This document shows, in pieces, positions 24,420-36,455 of a stretch of 64,000 nucleotides of DNA. The stretch is taken from assembly GCA_031841125.1 (NCBI GenBank), contig CM063106.1, positions 43,203,806-43,267,805 on the forward strand, in the 5' to 3' direction. This stretch comes from Acanthococcus lagerstroemiae (lineage: Eukaryota > Arthropoda > Insecta > Hemiptera > Eriococcidae). Both the position numbers and the translations under genes were made by a program. Each line of letters opens with the position of its first letter. Within the stretch, counting starts at the first letter, position 1. The notes under the pieces were generated by a model. The model saw nothing but the letters and a program-made list of their open reading frames with translations. It searched no databases and had not been told where the DNA came from.

Positions 24420-24590
24420 AAAAGTAATGATGAGTAAAATAGTATATTACACACCAAGAGTCAAAAGTGAGTGTTTAGATGACGAGGGAAGGTTTGCGAA
24501 CGAACATAGCGAGTGAGCAATTCCCAAATCATGTAAACTCACTTTTGGCTCTTGCTGTGGAAGATATTTTTTATACTACTTGATCAGAAG
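24420..24590. repeat. Fold-back repeat, copy 1
   Basis: AAGAGTCAAAAGTGAGT (from 24459) and its near-complement ACTCACTTTTGGCTCTT (ending near 24555) flank a loop containing GCGAGTGAGC. Flanking TAGTATATTACAC and TTTTTTATACTAC extend the arms. A second copy lies at 56990-57115, there interrupted by a MITE at its left arm. Confidence 0.65.
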
Positions 24591-24862
24591 CGGCAATGTT
24601 TTTCGCTGACATGGTTTATCTAAGTATTTAAATTATAGACAGGTGATTTTTGTGTGCGTAATTAATTCAAAAATTTAATTTGCTCAGTTAATTACTACGA
24701 TGAAGTACAGTATCACAGTCTTGTCTTCAGTTTGTTCACGTGTACACACAGCATACACAGGTAGTGGCCAGAAAAAACGTAACGACGGTTAACAACGAAC
24801 AGTAACAGCTGTACTACATTGTAAATATTTAAATGCGTTCTTAAGTCGCTATTTTGTAATTC

Positions 24863-24990
24863 GCTACATGGCCGAGTGGTTAGACACGATCGCTGCATTT
24901 CAGTCAAATGTTTCAATGGACGCGGGTTCGATTCCCCGATACAAAATTACTGGCCAGCAATTTTTTCATGTAAAAACGCTTTACATTGAG
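24863..24990 (+). mobile_element. tRNA-derived SINE
   Basis: Begins with a tRNA-like head: box A TGGCCGAGTGGTTAG (24869-24883) and box B GGTTCGATTCC (24925-24935), the arrangement of a Ser/Leu-type tRNA. The T stem mispairs and no acceptor stem closes, so it is not a functional tRNA. It is followed by ACTGGCCAG (24949-24957), shared with the SINE at 3640-3775, and by TACATTGAGGGACGTTTACT, shared with 6129 and (diverged) 57373. Both pol III boxes are intact. Confidence 0.7.
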
Positions 24991-26339
24991 GGACGTTTAC
25001 TTTACATGCAGGTTTCGTTAGCACTCGATGCATGAATGATAGGTACCTCTTGTTGTCCGTATTATCAGTTTTACCAAATAATGCACCCAAAATTAAATTA
25101 ACAGAGAAAGGAAAAGCCCTGTTAAAAATCACTCAAATATCTCACACAACAATTACTATAGACCAAATTGAATCTCTACATTTGGGAAACTGAAAATTCT
25201 TTTACTATTTTATTTTTATTTTGGCATTGTGTATAAATCGATGGCCCAGGAGCATTTTCCTCCATTGTATTGAATTTGAATGGGAGCTGAGAAATCAGGA
25301 ATGGATTCGTATCAGTAATTCGATCTAATGAACGTTATGAATTCGTGAAATGTATTCGAATCTTTTTAGTGGATTCGTCGGATTTGTACTTTTTTTTTTC
25401 TCTTTCTGAATCTCGCACTAAAAGCCCATAATTTTAGGGGGAAAACGAAAAAGAGAATAACCAAAAGCGCGCTGGAAAAAGATGATTATTTTCAATTTTT
25501 AATTAATTACACCGGCGGATCCAAAAGAAATGGAAGATGATCCTGAAAAAGTTGATTTGGATACCGGGATCGGTCGATTCGTGGATTCGAAATCCACAAA
25601 TCCACTTCATTTCAGCAGACGTGAATCATTCTCGAATCATATTCGAATCCGAAAAATGAAAATAAAAAGCACTTATTCATGGATTCTAATTCGAATCCAA
25701 TTTTAGTGGATTTGTTTTCAACCTTGGTTTCTGAAAAAGGATCCTTTGGGTAAAAGGAAAATTAAATAATTATTAAGGTTTAAAAAAAACACGAGAAAAC
25801 TCTTTTTCCAGTCCAGTTTAGTGCAGTCAAAATGCGGTCAGTCACAGAGACAGATTTCAAACTAATCAGAAGTTGAATAAACCCATAAAATGGGGGGAAA
25901 ACTACGAAAATCCGGATTTTCCCCAAAATTTCCGGATATTATTCAAAAGTTTGGACATTTTTGGTCTAAGGATGAAAAATCCGGAGATCTACTGGAAAAT
26001 CGGGACACCTGGCAGCACTGATACGAGTGCGTATTCACAGTACACGGGCGCGCGTGCGCGTAGACACTTCTTTCTATGGCCAACAGTTCCTTCAGTGTGG
26101 GCTGTCGTTCCCTCAGCGTGGTCCTAATCATTTTAAGCCCACTCTATCTCCTTCCCTAGGAAGTATGCTGTTAGTTCAACCTCATGAATATGTTCTATTA
26201 TGTGCATATAAATGATTTCCATGCGGAAAAAAAAAAAAAAGAAAAAAAGTAATGATGTTGAGAAAAAAAACAACAGAACATGAATTATCAAGGTTTCTGT
26301 AGAATGACCCATTATCAACAAGCCTTAACACGAATCTGA
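24991..26339. other. No gene; GGATTCGAATCC-rich repeat
   Basis: 25280-25725 is full of GGATTCG/CGAATCC motifs in both orientations. It ends TGGATTTGTTTTCAACCTTG, whose complement starts CAAGGTTGAAAACAAATCC, a hAT-like terminus. I could not find a matching left end, so the boundaries are open. A poly(A) stretch lies at 26227-26248. Confidence 0.4.
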
Positions 26340-26945
26340 CGGGGGAAAACACGAATCAAAATAGTCCACGAAACTAATTACTTAGGGCAAACTATCGCTA
26401 CAGTTACAGAAGCGGAGCCAGAAATCAATGAAGGAATAAAAAACGGTACGAAAAGTTTCTGAACAAAATTAATTTAAATATAAAAATCAAAGTTTTGGAA
26501 AAATGTGTAAAACTGACACCAACTTATGGGGCACAAACTTTGGCGTTGACAAACTCTCAATTGAAAAGGCTACAGTCAACACACAACAAAATGTTGGGGA
26601 AATATTCTAAAGATGAGATCATAATATTCGTAGATAAGATATGGAATGCAAAACTCTATGAAATAACTAATTTTAAAATGATAATATACAAAATGAAGAT
26701 AATTAAATATGCGGGCCATCTACCACGGAAAAAAGAGACAAGTGGCATAAAAGGGTAATGAAATGGACACTATAACAGTAATAAATGAAGAACGGCGAGA
26801 CCGGCTTTTAGACGAAGGGATGACATTATTGTAAAAAGAGTTGGCACAATATGGAGTATAGTTACTCAAGATCGAAACATTTGGGATAGAATAGGGGAAG
26901 CTATGCCCGCGATCGTGGCATGATATCTTGACCTTGTACCACTTA
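26340..26945 (+). mobile_element. RTE-like LINE, C-terminal fragment
   Basis: Plus-strand frames give ETNYLGQTIATVTEAEPEIN, then VLEKCVKLTPTYGAQTLALT, LKRLQSTHNKMLGKYSKDEI, MKIIKYAGHLPR and, after a frameshift, AQYGV and DRNIWDRIGEAMP. This order (YLG, LLYGSETW-like, R..GHV.R, DR..WR) is the thumb and C-terminal region of RTE-type ORF2. Multiple frameshifts; no tail or target duplication identified. Confidence 0.72.
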
Positions 26946-28523
26946 AATATGAAGTATGTAACATTCATTAACTTGAACTTTCGTTTTATATTTGAACCTG
27001 TTAACTTAATATAAGCTTGGATGATTTTGACATGGATATGTCTAATGGCTAAACACGAAACAAAAATTCTGTGCGCAGAAAAACGTCACTAGTTTTCTGC
27101 TTGCAGAAAAATGTTACCGCAGTGACGTAATTGCATATTCCTCTTTGACGCGGTCATTTTTTCCACTACCGACCGATTTTTTTCTTCATTTCTCCAAAAT
27201 ACCGGTTTGTTTATCAACGTGTAGGTTCGCATATCAAACTCTTTCATTCATCATGAATCAAATCTAGTGTTCACTGAGTAGTACTAGTATCGTATGGGGC
27301 CTGTTATAAAACAAATAAAAGGCTAACACCACTGCTTATTCCAATGATATTCAAAGACTTTTTAGGTGGACTTTTTTTTTTATAAAGTTTTATTTTAATC
27401 ATGTATCTATCTAAAATCAGTGTAGTATAAATTAAAAAAGTACTTATCATATCTTCGGTGAAAAAGTACATGGTAGCCACGTGGTAGCTAAAAATTTTCG
27501 GGGGAGGTAACCGTTTATACAGCTTTTATTTGAGAAGAAATTGATTCCGGATCCGGTTTCTCAGCTTCCAGTGGGGGGTGGTTTTTTGAGAGTTTAGGTA
27601 TGTGCTATAACTCTGAAAATGCTGAAAATTGGCATGAAGGTGAAGAATATATTGAGAAACATTAAAAAATGAACATATTTCCGCCAGCTCAAAAATGGCG
27701 GCATGGGCGCCATTTTCAAAATTTCAAAATCGAGTTTGGAAGTTAAAAAAAGTACTTTTGGTTTTATTTAAACTGAAAGCCTTCACTTACATACCAAATT
27801 TCTTACCATCCGATGAAAAAATGCCAAAGATGGTGCTGAAAGTGTAAAAATCGTATATTTCGAGGTCACATCCCTCTGGAGAGGGATAGGATTATGAAGA
27901 TGGGCTCTAGAATTTTCTTTTACCATTGCAAACAGGGGACTTCAGAAAAATTTGAAAAAATGAACATAGGCCGATTGACCCGTCATACTGGGATATGGCC
28001 TTTGCTCAGAAATTATACGTCTCATCAAAAACTCATTCTGCATAATCTAGGAGGCGAATATGTTTTAGCTGGTAGGTGTTTGACTGTCAACATCAACCTA
28101 TCGGCCAAAGGATGTAAATTGACGACAGTTTCAAAATACTGCTACGAGAAAATGATAGTTGTCGCAGTTGTGGCGTGTGATACCCATGCAGTATACTCGC
28201 GATGCGTGTTTTGCGTGTTGTTTGAAACTGGGTAAAAAATGTGTCCTGAGAGAACGATTATTTTTTCCAAATGTACTCTCCTCGAAAATATATTGGTACG
28301 TAGGTACGCTGGCACTTGCTATACAAGTATCTACGTGCAGGTATAATGATATACGCCTCGTGCGCCTCTAAAGTGGAACCATAACTTCCTTCGCTTGCTT
28401 GGTGAATACGTAGGTACGCGCTGTGTATGTTTTCAACTCGCCGAAAATGAATTCAACCTTCGTCGAAGTTCCGTTCCGTTTTCGAAATATTCGAATGGGT
28501 AGTAAATATTTCAGAAATAAGTA
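26946..28523. other. No gene seen
   Basis: AT-rich. The frame at 27894-28235 (113 codons, plus) has no recognised domain and lies in low-complexity surroundings. No repeat boundaries recognised. Confidence 0.35.
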
Positions 28524-29174
28524 CCATAAAATGGGGCTACTTTGATAGAAAAATTTCGTTTTTTTGGGTTTAAATCTTTATGCTGTTGAATGTATGTGAA
28601 ATAGAAAAATGGTATTGGTCTCAATCGATAGCTAGAGAATTCCTTCATGAGAATACTTTTTTCCCCACCTGAACCATCTAACAGAAGAATTTTTTAAAGT
28701 GGTTATGAAAGTTGCACCACAAATGGGGCTACTTTAATAACTTTGAGATTTCTATGTTTTCAATGCCAAAAACCGATAATAAACTCCCCTCCTACCTAAA
28801 ATACAAAATTTCAGATTATTTTTATAAAAAGAACCGGAGATATCGACGATAAAAATCTTATTTTATTCAAAGTTTAAAATAAAAGTCTTAGTTTATTCAA
28901 CATTTAGAATAGTATTTTCTGGGAAAACGGAAAAAAACCGGTACCCACCTATTTTCTGGGGGGGGGGGGGGATTTCGTTTTTGCTACACTGAAAATTACG
29001 AATTAAAATTGAATACATTTCTCGCAGATATAGATTCTAGTCATTTCAGTTGCTCCACTGCAGTCCATATGGGTCCATTTTTTACAATTCTTCGTACAAC
29101 ACTGCTGAATCCATTTCTGAGAAGCGTAAAAAAATTAACAAAGCTAATAGGTACCTACCTAGGTAGTTTTTTCT

Positions 29175-31060
29175 TCATTCCAGCTGGTAAATGGTTACTT
29201 CACCTGGCTTACTATACAATTCTCCGCCAACCTCACATTGCTCCTCCCTTGCCGATTTGATCTTTTTATACGCTGATATTTTCTTGGGGTTCTTGACAGT
29301 TTTCTTAGGTGTTGGTACCCCTGGATGGTCGATATCTTCTTCTTGCATTTCCAAACTCTCGTTTTTTCTTGCTCTTCCGAACCTTGTGCTGAACATCGAT
29401 CTCTTCTGGTGTCAACTTGGTTACACTTCGTCCGGAGACTACATTGACACGTTTTCCATGTCCTCACAGGCTCGCAGTTCAGTTTTTTCCGGATTTCCAA
29501 AACAAGTTTCTTTGAGTAGTAGATGGGGTACGCTGGGTCGAAGGGGTTGATTGTGTCGTCGAAGAGGTTTGTTGAGTCTCCGAAGAGGTTTGTCGAGTCG
29601 TTAAAAGGGTTTGTTGCACCAAGTGAGGGAGGGGGTTGGAGTTGCATAATCATTGCTTTCGTCATCCGATGCAATTTATTCATAATCCGGCAACGTTCTC
29701 AATACTTTCTTTGGGTTGAAGGGGCTGATGCCGCATGCCTTAGAGGCGCTGATTAAATTAAGACGAACACGATCTGTAGAAGTTTTCGATATAATATGAT
29801 TTTTTATTTTAATGGTGTCCGTCGCTATAAAGCATTTGTTCAATAGGCATGCAAAATCGGCCTTCGTAACCGTGGAGATTCTTGTCTTCTCATTTTGAAA
29901 TAAACTCAAAGTTGTTCGCTATGCCTCTTTCACAGGATGAAAAAATCCTACGTCCAAAGATTGCGTAAGTGCTGTTTGGTACGAGACACACTAAGCGAAT
30001 TTGGGTTTCAACACAGCTTTTGATAACTTCGTCTGTAAAATGAGAACTCAAATTGTCCCCAATCAGTATTTTTTTCACCTAGCTGATTTTTTGTATGCGG
30101 AAGAAACGAATTTAAAAACCAGTCAGTAAAAATAATTGGGTCCACCCATCCTGACTTGGATCTGTTGAACTTTAACTTGCCTGGGCAACAAGTTTTACGA
30201 CAATACGGCAGCTTCTCTTCGTCTTCAGTTGGAACAGTTAAAACCCAGGTACTATTGATGAATTCGGATTTAAATATGATGTATGGAGGTGATAATCTTC
30301 CAGCTGCCGATGCACACATCATCACAGATGTGCTAGATTTCGAATGATTCCTAACTTGAACAGGGTATTTCGTTCCTAAACAAAGCTTGAATAGGTAGGT
30401 AGGTATTCAGAAAAGAAACTGAATTGAAATTATGTTAGAATTGCATCAAAATTGCTCACCTTTTTTGAAGTATCATTTTTCTGGAACCTGGGTCATCTGT
30501 TATTGCGCTTCTATCATAGTTGTAGATGTTTTCAGGAAGCACACCTTCCAAACTCTGCTTAAGTTCGTTGAAATAATATGATCTCATGGTTACAACATTT
30601 ACCTTGACTTTACTGCGACTGAGATTAGATGCTTGCCTTTCTCTTAACTTTGATTGATGTCTCTGTAAAAAGCTTCTCGCCCAATTAGCCCCTGATAAGC
30701 CATTTATACAGTGATTGTAGGTATTTACGACGAATTATTGGCAGGTAAAGAGATATTTGTAGCATTTAACTAACTTTTGGATCTCAACAGAAACTGTACA
30801 AAATATCTCAAGTCATATTTTGACAAGGGAAATCCCCAATCTCCGCGGGTGATTAAACATTCAGCAATCCGACGTTCAAAATGAAGTGTTGAGGCAGTTG
30901 GATATCCATGATTTTCAACGTTTTTGCCATGAAACTTATTATGTAAGTTCCTATAAGGGTATTTTATATTTGATTGAAGCTACAAGTATAGACGACCTTC
31001 CTTCGATTATATCCAGTAATGCATTATTCACAGCATCCTCAGAATAATTTTTGTAGGTCC
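29175..31060 (-). pseudogene. pogo/Jerky-like DDE transposase, decayed
   Basis: Minus strand, several frameshifts. N-terminal HTH region (31030-30750): NNALLDIIEGRSSI, HGYPTASTLHFERRIAECL, GDWGFPLSKYDLRYFVQ. The CENP-B-like second half, SFLQRHQSKLRERQASNLSR, lies near 30690-30610. First catalytic Asp in IYNYDRSAITDDPGSRK (about 30530-30480). Then CASAAGRLSPPYIIFKS, KSGWVDPIIFTDWFLNSFLP, the second Asp in ILIGDNLSSHFTDEVI (about 30070-30020) and the third in SLDVGFFHPVKEA (about 29960-29920). All three acidic positions survive, but in different frames. The C-terminal part contains a repeated NPFND.STNLFGDSTNLF segment (about 29600-29530). Confidence 0.82.
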
Positions 31061-31394
31061 TAGAGCCCACTTATCGTTTACACTTCCGTATCATCTGTAA
31101 AAATAAAGCATCCAGGTACAAAATTCTGGTATCGAAGTAGCCCCACCAAATGAGAACCGTTATCAGATGAATAATCACCGCATAAAATTTTCATGCCGGT
31201 CTTCTTAAATAGAGAAAAAGTTACTCTTCACTACATACTACACTACACAAAGATACATAAATTATTTGTAACTTTTCAAATTAAATTTTCACTAAATTTT
31301 TGCAATTTTTATTCACGTGAACGAAAACTGTGAACTGTGAATATTTACAAGCTCCTATTTCAGTCAAGTAGAATTAGTCATTCACCTGAGACAA

Positions 31395-32740
31395 AATTCC
31401 GGCAGAAATGAAATTTGGTACAATTGTAGAGGATCCCTCTCTGAATAACGTCCCAAAAGTCCCCACCCCTCGAGGTCTGCTACCTAATCTCGGGGAGAGG
31501 GACTGAAAGAAGCAAAAAACGATTTTTTTTTTGCTATAAATCGTGAACAGTGCATCTTAGAAGAAGATTTTTGAAACAAAGAATAATCTACATTCAATTT
31601 GCTACAAAAAATGTATTTTGACACTTTTCGTTGAAATGCATACTAACGTCGCTACAGTCAATCGAAGTTGATACTATGTGCACATATACTACAGCTGCTG
31701 CCTCATTTAGCGTCACTGTGATGTGCCATTAGTGAAAATTTTCACTCAGAAAAACGTAGATACATTTTTCAATGGTTCCAGGTATATAAAGTGGCTGTTG
31801 TAGTACGAATTGTGTTTTTAAATAAGAAGCTTCCTTCAAAGCGAAGAAATTACACATAGGTACACGCAAATTTTATTTTGTATTTAAAGTTCTACATCGA
31901 ACTCATCGACTTCGACTTCCTCATCGGACTCAGACTCCGCCTCTCGTTGTGCATTCAGGCACGATGTATCCTCACATGTGCTGCACAAAGCAGACCATCC
32001 GAGTCCAGCTACCCTGCAGCTACATGCAGGTCCGCAGGGCTTTTTATAGCTACAGGAAATGAGTTTCAAAATCTTCTGCAGGGCTACTGCTAATGTGCTT
32101 TCTATTGGTATTAGACTATTGTTGCTCTCCTTCCAGCCCCATTCGGATGGTTTGACCTCATTTCCTAACTACAACCGTACCTGATAGTACGTACTCGGTA
32201 TAGATGTTGTTGAGCTGTAGCTACGCTAGTGCAAGTGCCATAGTAAAAAGTACGAGTATGGAACTACAGAGTACTGATACGACTACTGGTCTGGAGCGGT
32301 TTTATTTTGACGATACGAATACAGCGAAAATCGCAAATTAATTAATAATAAGTAATCGAATCTGAAGTAACGAATCTTTTTCTGAACGAATACTCGTTAC
32401 TTCGAGTAATATTAAGTAACGATTACTTTGGTATTCATTGAGTACTTTTCGCCCATCACTACTTACACGTACCCACTTCACACAGCGGATACCGCGAGTT
32501 CCATAATGTTTGTTTACATTGACCCTTTCTATTTCTGAATAGAGTACGATACCAACTTTGATTCACTGTAGCGGCGTTAGTAAGCGTTTTAAGAAAAAGT
32601 GTTGGGATACATTTTTTGTAGCAAATTAAATAGCCCCTACAGTGAGGAGAACACCTTGGAGGGGCGGGGACTTTTGGGACGGTATTCAGGGAAGGGCTCT
32701 CTACAATCGTGCCAAGTTTCATTTCTGCCGAAATTTTATC
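31395..32740. repeat. Long inverted repeat pair inside the pogo-like element
   Basis: 31404-31500 (CGGCAGAAATGAAATTTGG, then CGTCCCAAAAGTCCCC) is repeated inverted at 32640-32740. 31597-31675 (AATTTGCTACAAAAAATGTA, CTAACGTCGCTACAGT) is repeated inverted at 32560-32630. The arms enclose about 880 bp without transposon domains. Either a fold-back element nested in the pogo-like element or part of its own termini. Confidence 0.65.
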
Positions 32741-32906
32741 CACTTTCATGCATTTGTGTGGTTAATCCTACAGGACTATTTGGCCATCTCGAAGCCGGTA
32801 ATATTCTACTTTCACAAAACCGTGACAGAGCCGCGATAACTTCAAAACGAATCCGTTTAGAGAGCGCTAAATAGAGATTTTTGACGTTATCAAAGTAGCC
32901 CCATGG

Positions 32907-33919
32907 TACAGTATCTTAAGTATTCGTTTCGAATATCAGAAAGTTTCCGTGTACATATGCCTACTTAATACTCGTGTAGGATATATTTAGACGCCGCTTG
33001 CCTGTGCAATGAGAAAGAATACGAGCTTTGTTCCCAGTTCGATGTCACGTAAGTCATGTCGCAGTAGGCAGTATTTTTCGGTGGTATTCACGATGCGATC
33101 GGCATTTGCAACAGCAGTACGAGTTTTTAAGTGCCCAATACGATCCGCGCACTTCCGTCTAAAATTGATATTTTATCGTCTTCTAACGTCGTATCGCGTC
33201 TGATTCGCTATAACAGCACTAACTGCCTGATATTGCAAAAAGCCTTTTACGTTATAAGTACGTGACCTAAGATGCGTTGAAATTGCTCAATATAATTATA
33301 ACGTCGCTCAGTCGTGACGAAAGAAATGTGCGAACTCGCGTGCTGGTTTTCTTTTTCCAGGCGAAATTTTCTTATCGTCTTTCGTTAATTATTTACGCGC
33401 TATTCCCCCGTTTTTTTTTTTTTTTTTTTAAACATCATTTATTTTTTGGTTTCCGTTTCATAAATTGCGTTTCTTCCTCCCCCTGTCATATTTTACTATT
33501 GCGCAGGTGGTTTCTACATCCTGCATAAGTATCTACAATATCCGTCTTATCGATTGCGCTTCTCAGTTTTGTAGATATTTTGCGTACACATAACGAATCT
33601 GCGTAGTGGCGTGGGTACCAACTTGTTGAGTTGATTTTGAGGAACATAAATCTGAAAATGTATTTGCGCTAAATAATACGAGAGTCGTTCAAAAAGTAAG
33701 TTAACGAGGTCAATAAAAATATTACAACGAATTTAAAAAAATTATTCTAATGAAATAGATAACCACATTACTACTTCTCATGATGAAAACACCGGGAAAC
33801 TACTTCAGTATTTTCCCCTGGAGATGCGTCTCCGTCGCAACAATTATAATGACATCTCACGAAGTACTAGTCTGACGCAGGCCCAATCGTGGTAATTCCA
33901 GGTTACGGGGTGTGGTATA
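32907..33919. other. No gene seen
   Basis: A T-run lies at 33411-33430. No coding-like frame; nothing else recognised. Confidence 0.35.
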
Positions 33920-33966
33920 CCAGGGCCAATTTAGCGTGCGTGCACCGCCATATGCCCCACTGTCAT
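33920..33966 (+). mobile_element. R1-like LINE 3'-end fragment
   Basis: GGGCCAATTTAGCGTGCGTG, then CACCGCCATATGCCCCAC, matches the last 45 bases of the R1-like copy at 7345-7455 (reverse) and the copy at 39974-40088. Upstream similarity is uncertain. Confidence 0.5.
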
Positions 33967-34587
33967 CGATCTCACGAAGTAAATAATGCCGAACGTAAAA
34001 AATCTCTCATTCAGATGTCCGGGCGGAGACTACCTAGAGAGAAACATCAGAATTGAGAATAGGGACATGGAATCTAAGGACACTGAATGGGGTACGAAAA
34101 TTGGAAAACTTGAAAGACGAAAATACTAAAGTTAGTTGCAATTAGAATTATTGAAGTGAGATGGCCAAAAGAAAATTATTTTTGGACGGTGGTGTATACA
34201 GCAGCGAAAAGAGGACAAGCAGGCGTAGTTATTATTATGAGTAAAATTGTAGGGAATGGAGTGTAAAGTTATAGTTAACATAGTGAGAGAATATGAATGG
34301 TAAGAATTTCTGCTCAACCAGTATCTTTAGTGATAGTCCGTGTTTATATGCCAACAGGTAGTTATAATGAAGAAAACGTAGAAAAAATTTATAAAGAAAT
34401 TGATGAAGTATTAAGCAAGATAAAAGGAAAAGAAAATCTAATATAATGGGAGATTGGAACGCCAGAGTAGGAGGATGAAAAGAAGAAGGAGTATGCGGAG
34501 AAAATGGTTTAGGAGAAAGGGCTAAGGCTCATAGAATTTTGTGAAGAACATAAATTAGTTATTGGAAACATTCCCTTTAAAAATTAC

Positions 34588-36455
34588 TGGGGGGTTCGCC
34601 TCTTGGCCGCTTTACGCCTCGTCCGACCACCACAGTCCTCAGTGTTTGGTCTAAAACTTTTGTTCCTGAGTTGAAGTTTTCTTTGGGCTACTTTTGCTCC
34701 CCCTCTATCAGCGGTCCTCAATCTTCCACCATGAACCCACTTCCATCTTTTCTTCATCACGAGCCTCCTCCTCCACCACGACACCCTCGTTCACCACGGT
34801 CGCTCTCCGACTCCACGGTCACACTTCAACAGTCGCAGCCCTCCTCAGCCACGACCTCCTCCCCCACAACGGCCATAATCAACCAGATGCTTCAATGCCC
34901 ACCCCATGGTATTTTACCTCCAGAGTATCCCCCTTGCGAACACTTCCCTCTCCCTTGGACTCTTTCCTCACCTCTACAATCATCGACCACCACAACCGAC
35001 CTCCACCACCTGGGCCTTAATCTCTTCACACCACCCTGTCCCTCGCTCCACGAATTTGTCCATCCACAGCTTCTCTCCCCCTTGGCACCTTCTGTCCATC
35101 CCTCCGATCATCACCCAGTACTCTACATAGTCTCCCCCCATCACCCTTTTTCACCCGGAGTGCCCTCCCCCATTAGGATCACATCTTCCCGACCACCCCC
35201 ATACCACTATGGGCTTCATTTCTGTTCACGTACCATGCCCCCACCAAGACCTCTTCACCCATCACTACGCCTTCCCCAATTGCGGCCTTCATCCCTCGCT
35301 ACAGCCTTCCCCTTCCACTGCTCCTTCTTTGCGGCCTCCTCGTCCCAACTCCCTCGAAGATCCCCTGGTCAGCCACTCAGGAGCTCCCACCACCATGACC
35401 ACCATCCCTTTCAGACCCCCGCCACCAGCCCCTCGCACACCACAGCTTTCATTTCCCTCCCTGGTCCCTCTTTCACCCAGGACTTCCTCCTCCACCAGGA
35501 CCTCTTACTCACCATTACCCCCACCACCACCCAGGGCCTTTATCTCCCTCCTGAGACCACGTCCCCATGGATCTCCTCCACATTCTGGAGCTCCCTCCAC
35601 CAGGAACCACCTCCTAGGGGTTGGCTACCTTTGGAGAAATGAGCAATTAGTGGGACAGGGTAGGCAATCCGCAGGCAGGGAATCCTCCCGAGGGTAGGCT
35701 ACCCCTGGAGAATTGAGCAATTAAGAGGCAGGGTAGGCAACCCGCAGTGTTTTTTTTCTCTCGGAGGTGGTGGTGGCAGTGGCCGCGGCGGATTTTATTT
35801 TTTTTAGTATACTATATGGAAAGATATGTATTTTTATGTCGGTTATGTCTTAAAACTTGGAGATCTTTCATGTTAGAACAGATGACGTCTTTGAAAGTAG
35901 CTGATCTGCCCCCCTTTAGTATATAGAGAGATATGTCTTTTTATCAGCGCCCCCTCCCTCCCAAGGGTAAGCTACCCCTGGAGAAATAAGCAGTTAAGGG
36001 GCAGGGTACGCAACCCGGAGTGAATTTATTCTCCCGGAAGCAGTGGTGGCGGCGGATTTTACTAAGCTTCCTCCTCCACCATGAAACCCCTCCCAAAGGT
36101 AGGCTACCCCTGGAGAAATGAGCAATTAAGGGGCAGGGTAGGCAACCCGCAGTGTTTTTTTCTCCTGGAGGCACCGTGCAGCCACGCAGCCGCCGCCTAT
36201 GATTTATCTTAAGTTAGACTGTGTGTTATATCTTGCGACGAGATCTTGGACATTATGGGTAATTATTATGCCATTATATGACTTTTTATGCCTTGTTATG
36301 TCGGTTATGTCTTAAAACTTGAAGATCTTTTATGTTAGAACAGATTATGTCCTTGAAAGAAGCTGACCTGCCCCTGCAATTTTTCTAATTTTCAGGTAGG
36401 CAACCCGCAGTGCCTCTTTTTTACGAGGGGGGAGTTTTGGTTTTTAATATATAGG
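34588..36455 (+). other. Pyrimidine-rich insert with a 323-codon Pro/Ser/His-rich frame
   Basis: Splits the LINE endonuclease. On the plus strand 34694-35600 is extremely poor in G and rich in C and T. An open frame from 34671 to 35642 encodes a Pro/Ser/His/Thr-rich low-complexity product, with long overlapping frames in the other phases (34694-35020, 35209-35697). That pattern is expected of a biased tract rather than a selected protein. I therefore do not call a gene, though a 323-codon frame is long for this window. No terminal repeats or clear target duplication found. Confidence 0.55.
35618..36432 (+). repeat. Irregular minisatellite with duplicated spacer
   Basis: A unit of about 58 bp, GGTAGGCTACCCCTGGAGAA, then TGAGCAATTAAGGGGCAGG and GTAGGCAACCCGCAGTG, occurs at about 35618, 35693, 35964 and 36099, with a partial copy at 36395. 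Between units, a block starting TATGTCGGTTATGTCTTAAA is present twice (about 35836-35912 and 36297-36375), showing duplication of an approximately 460-bp segment. Confidence 0.75.

Larger units (their letters stand above)
28524..32906. mobile_element. pogo-like DNA transposon, about 4.4 kb
   Basis: Ends carry matching inverted repeats: left CCATAAAATGGGGCTACTTT followed by GATA, right the complement of CCATGGGGCTACTTTGATA. Both are flanked by TA (28522-28523 and 32907-32908), the pogo/Tc1 target duplication. The GGGGCTACTTT motif recurs inside at 28718 and, inverted, near 31135. The element encloses a decayed DDE transposase on the minus strand (29175-31060) and a large inverted repeat pair (31395-31680 with 32560-32740). 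The latter suggests a second element nested in its right third. Confidence 0.75.

Noticed and set aside
24863..24944. Functional tRNA-Ser/Leu gene
   Set aside because: Both promoter boxes are present but the T stem mispairs, no acceptor stem closes and the sequence continues into a SINE body.
25280..25725. Complete hAT element with GGATTCGAATCC subterminal repeats
   Set aside because: Only a right terminus (complement CAAGGTTGAAAAC) is credible; no left end found.
34671..35642. 323-codon ORF as a real proline-rich protein gene
   Set aside because: Produced by a C/T-biased tract that opens several frames at once; no domain, signal peptide or splice context. Kept only as part of an unusual insert.
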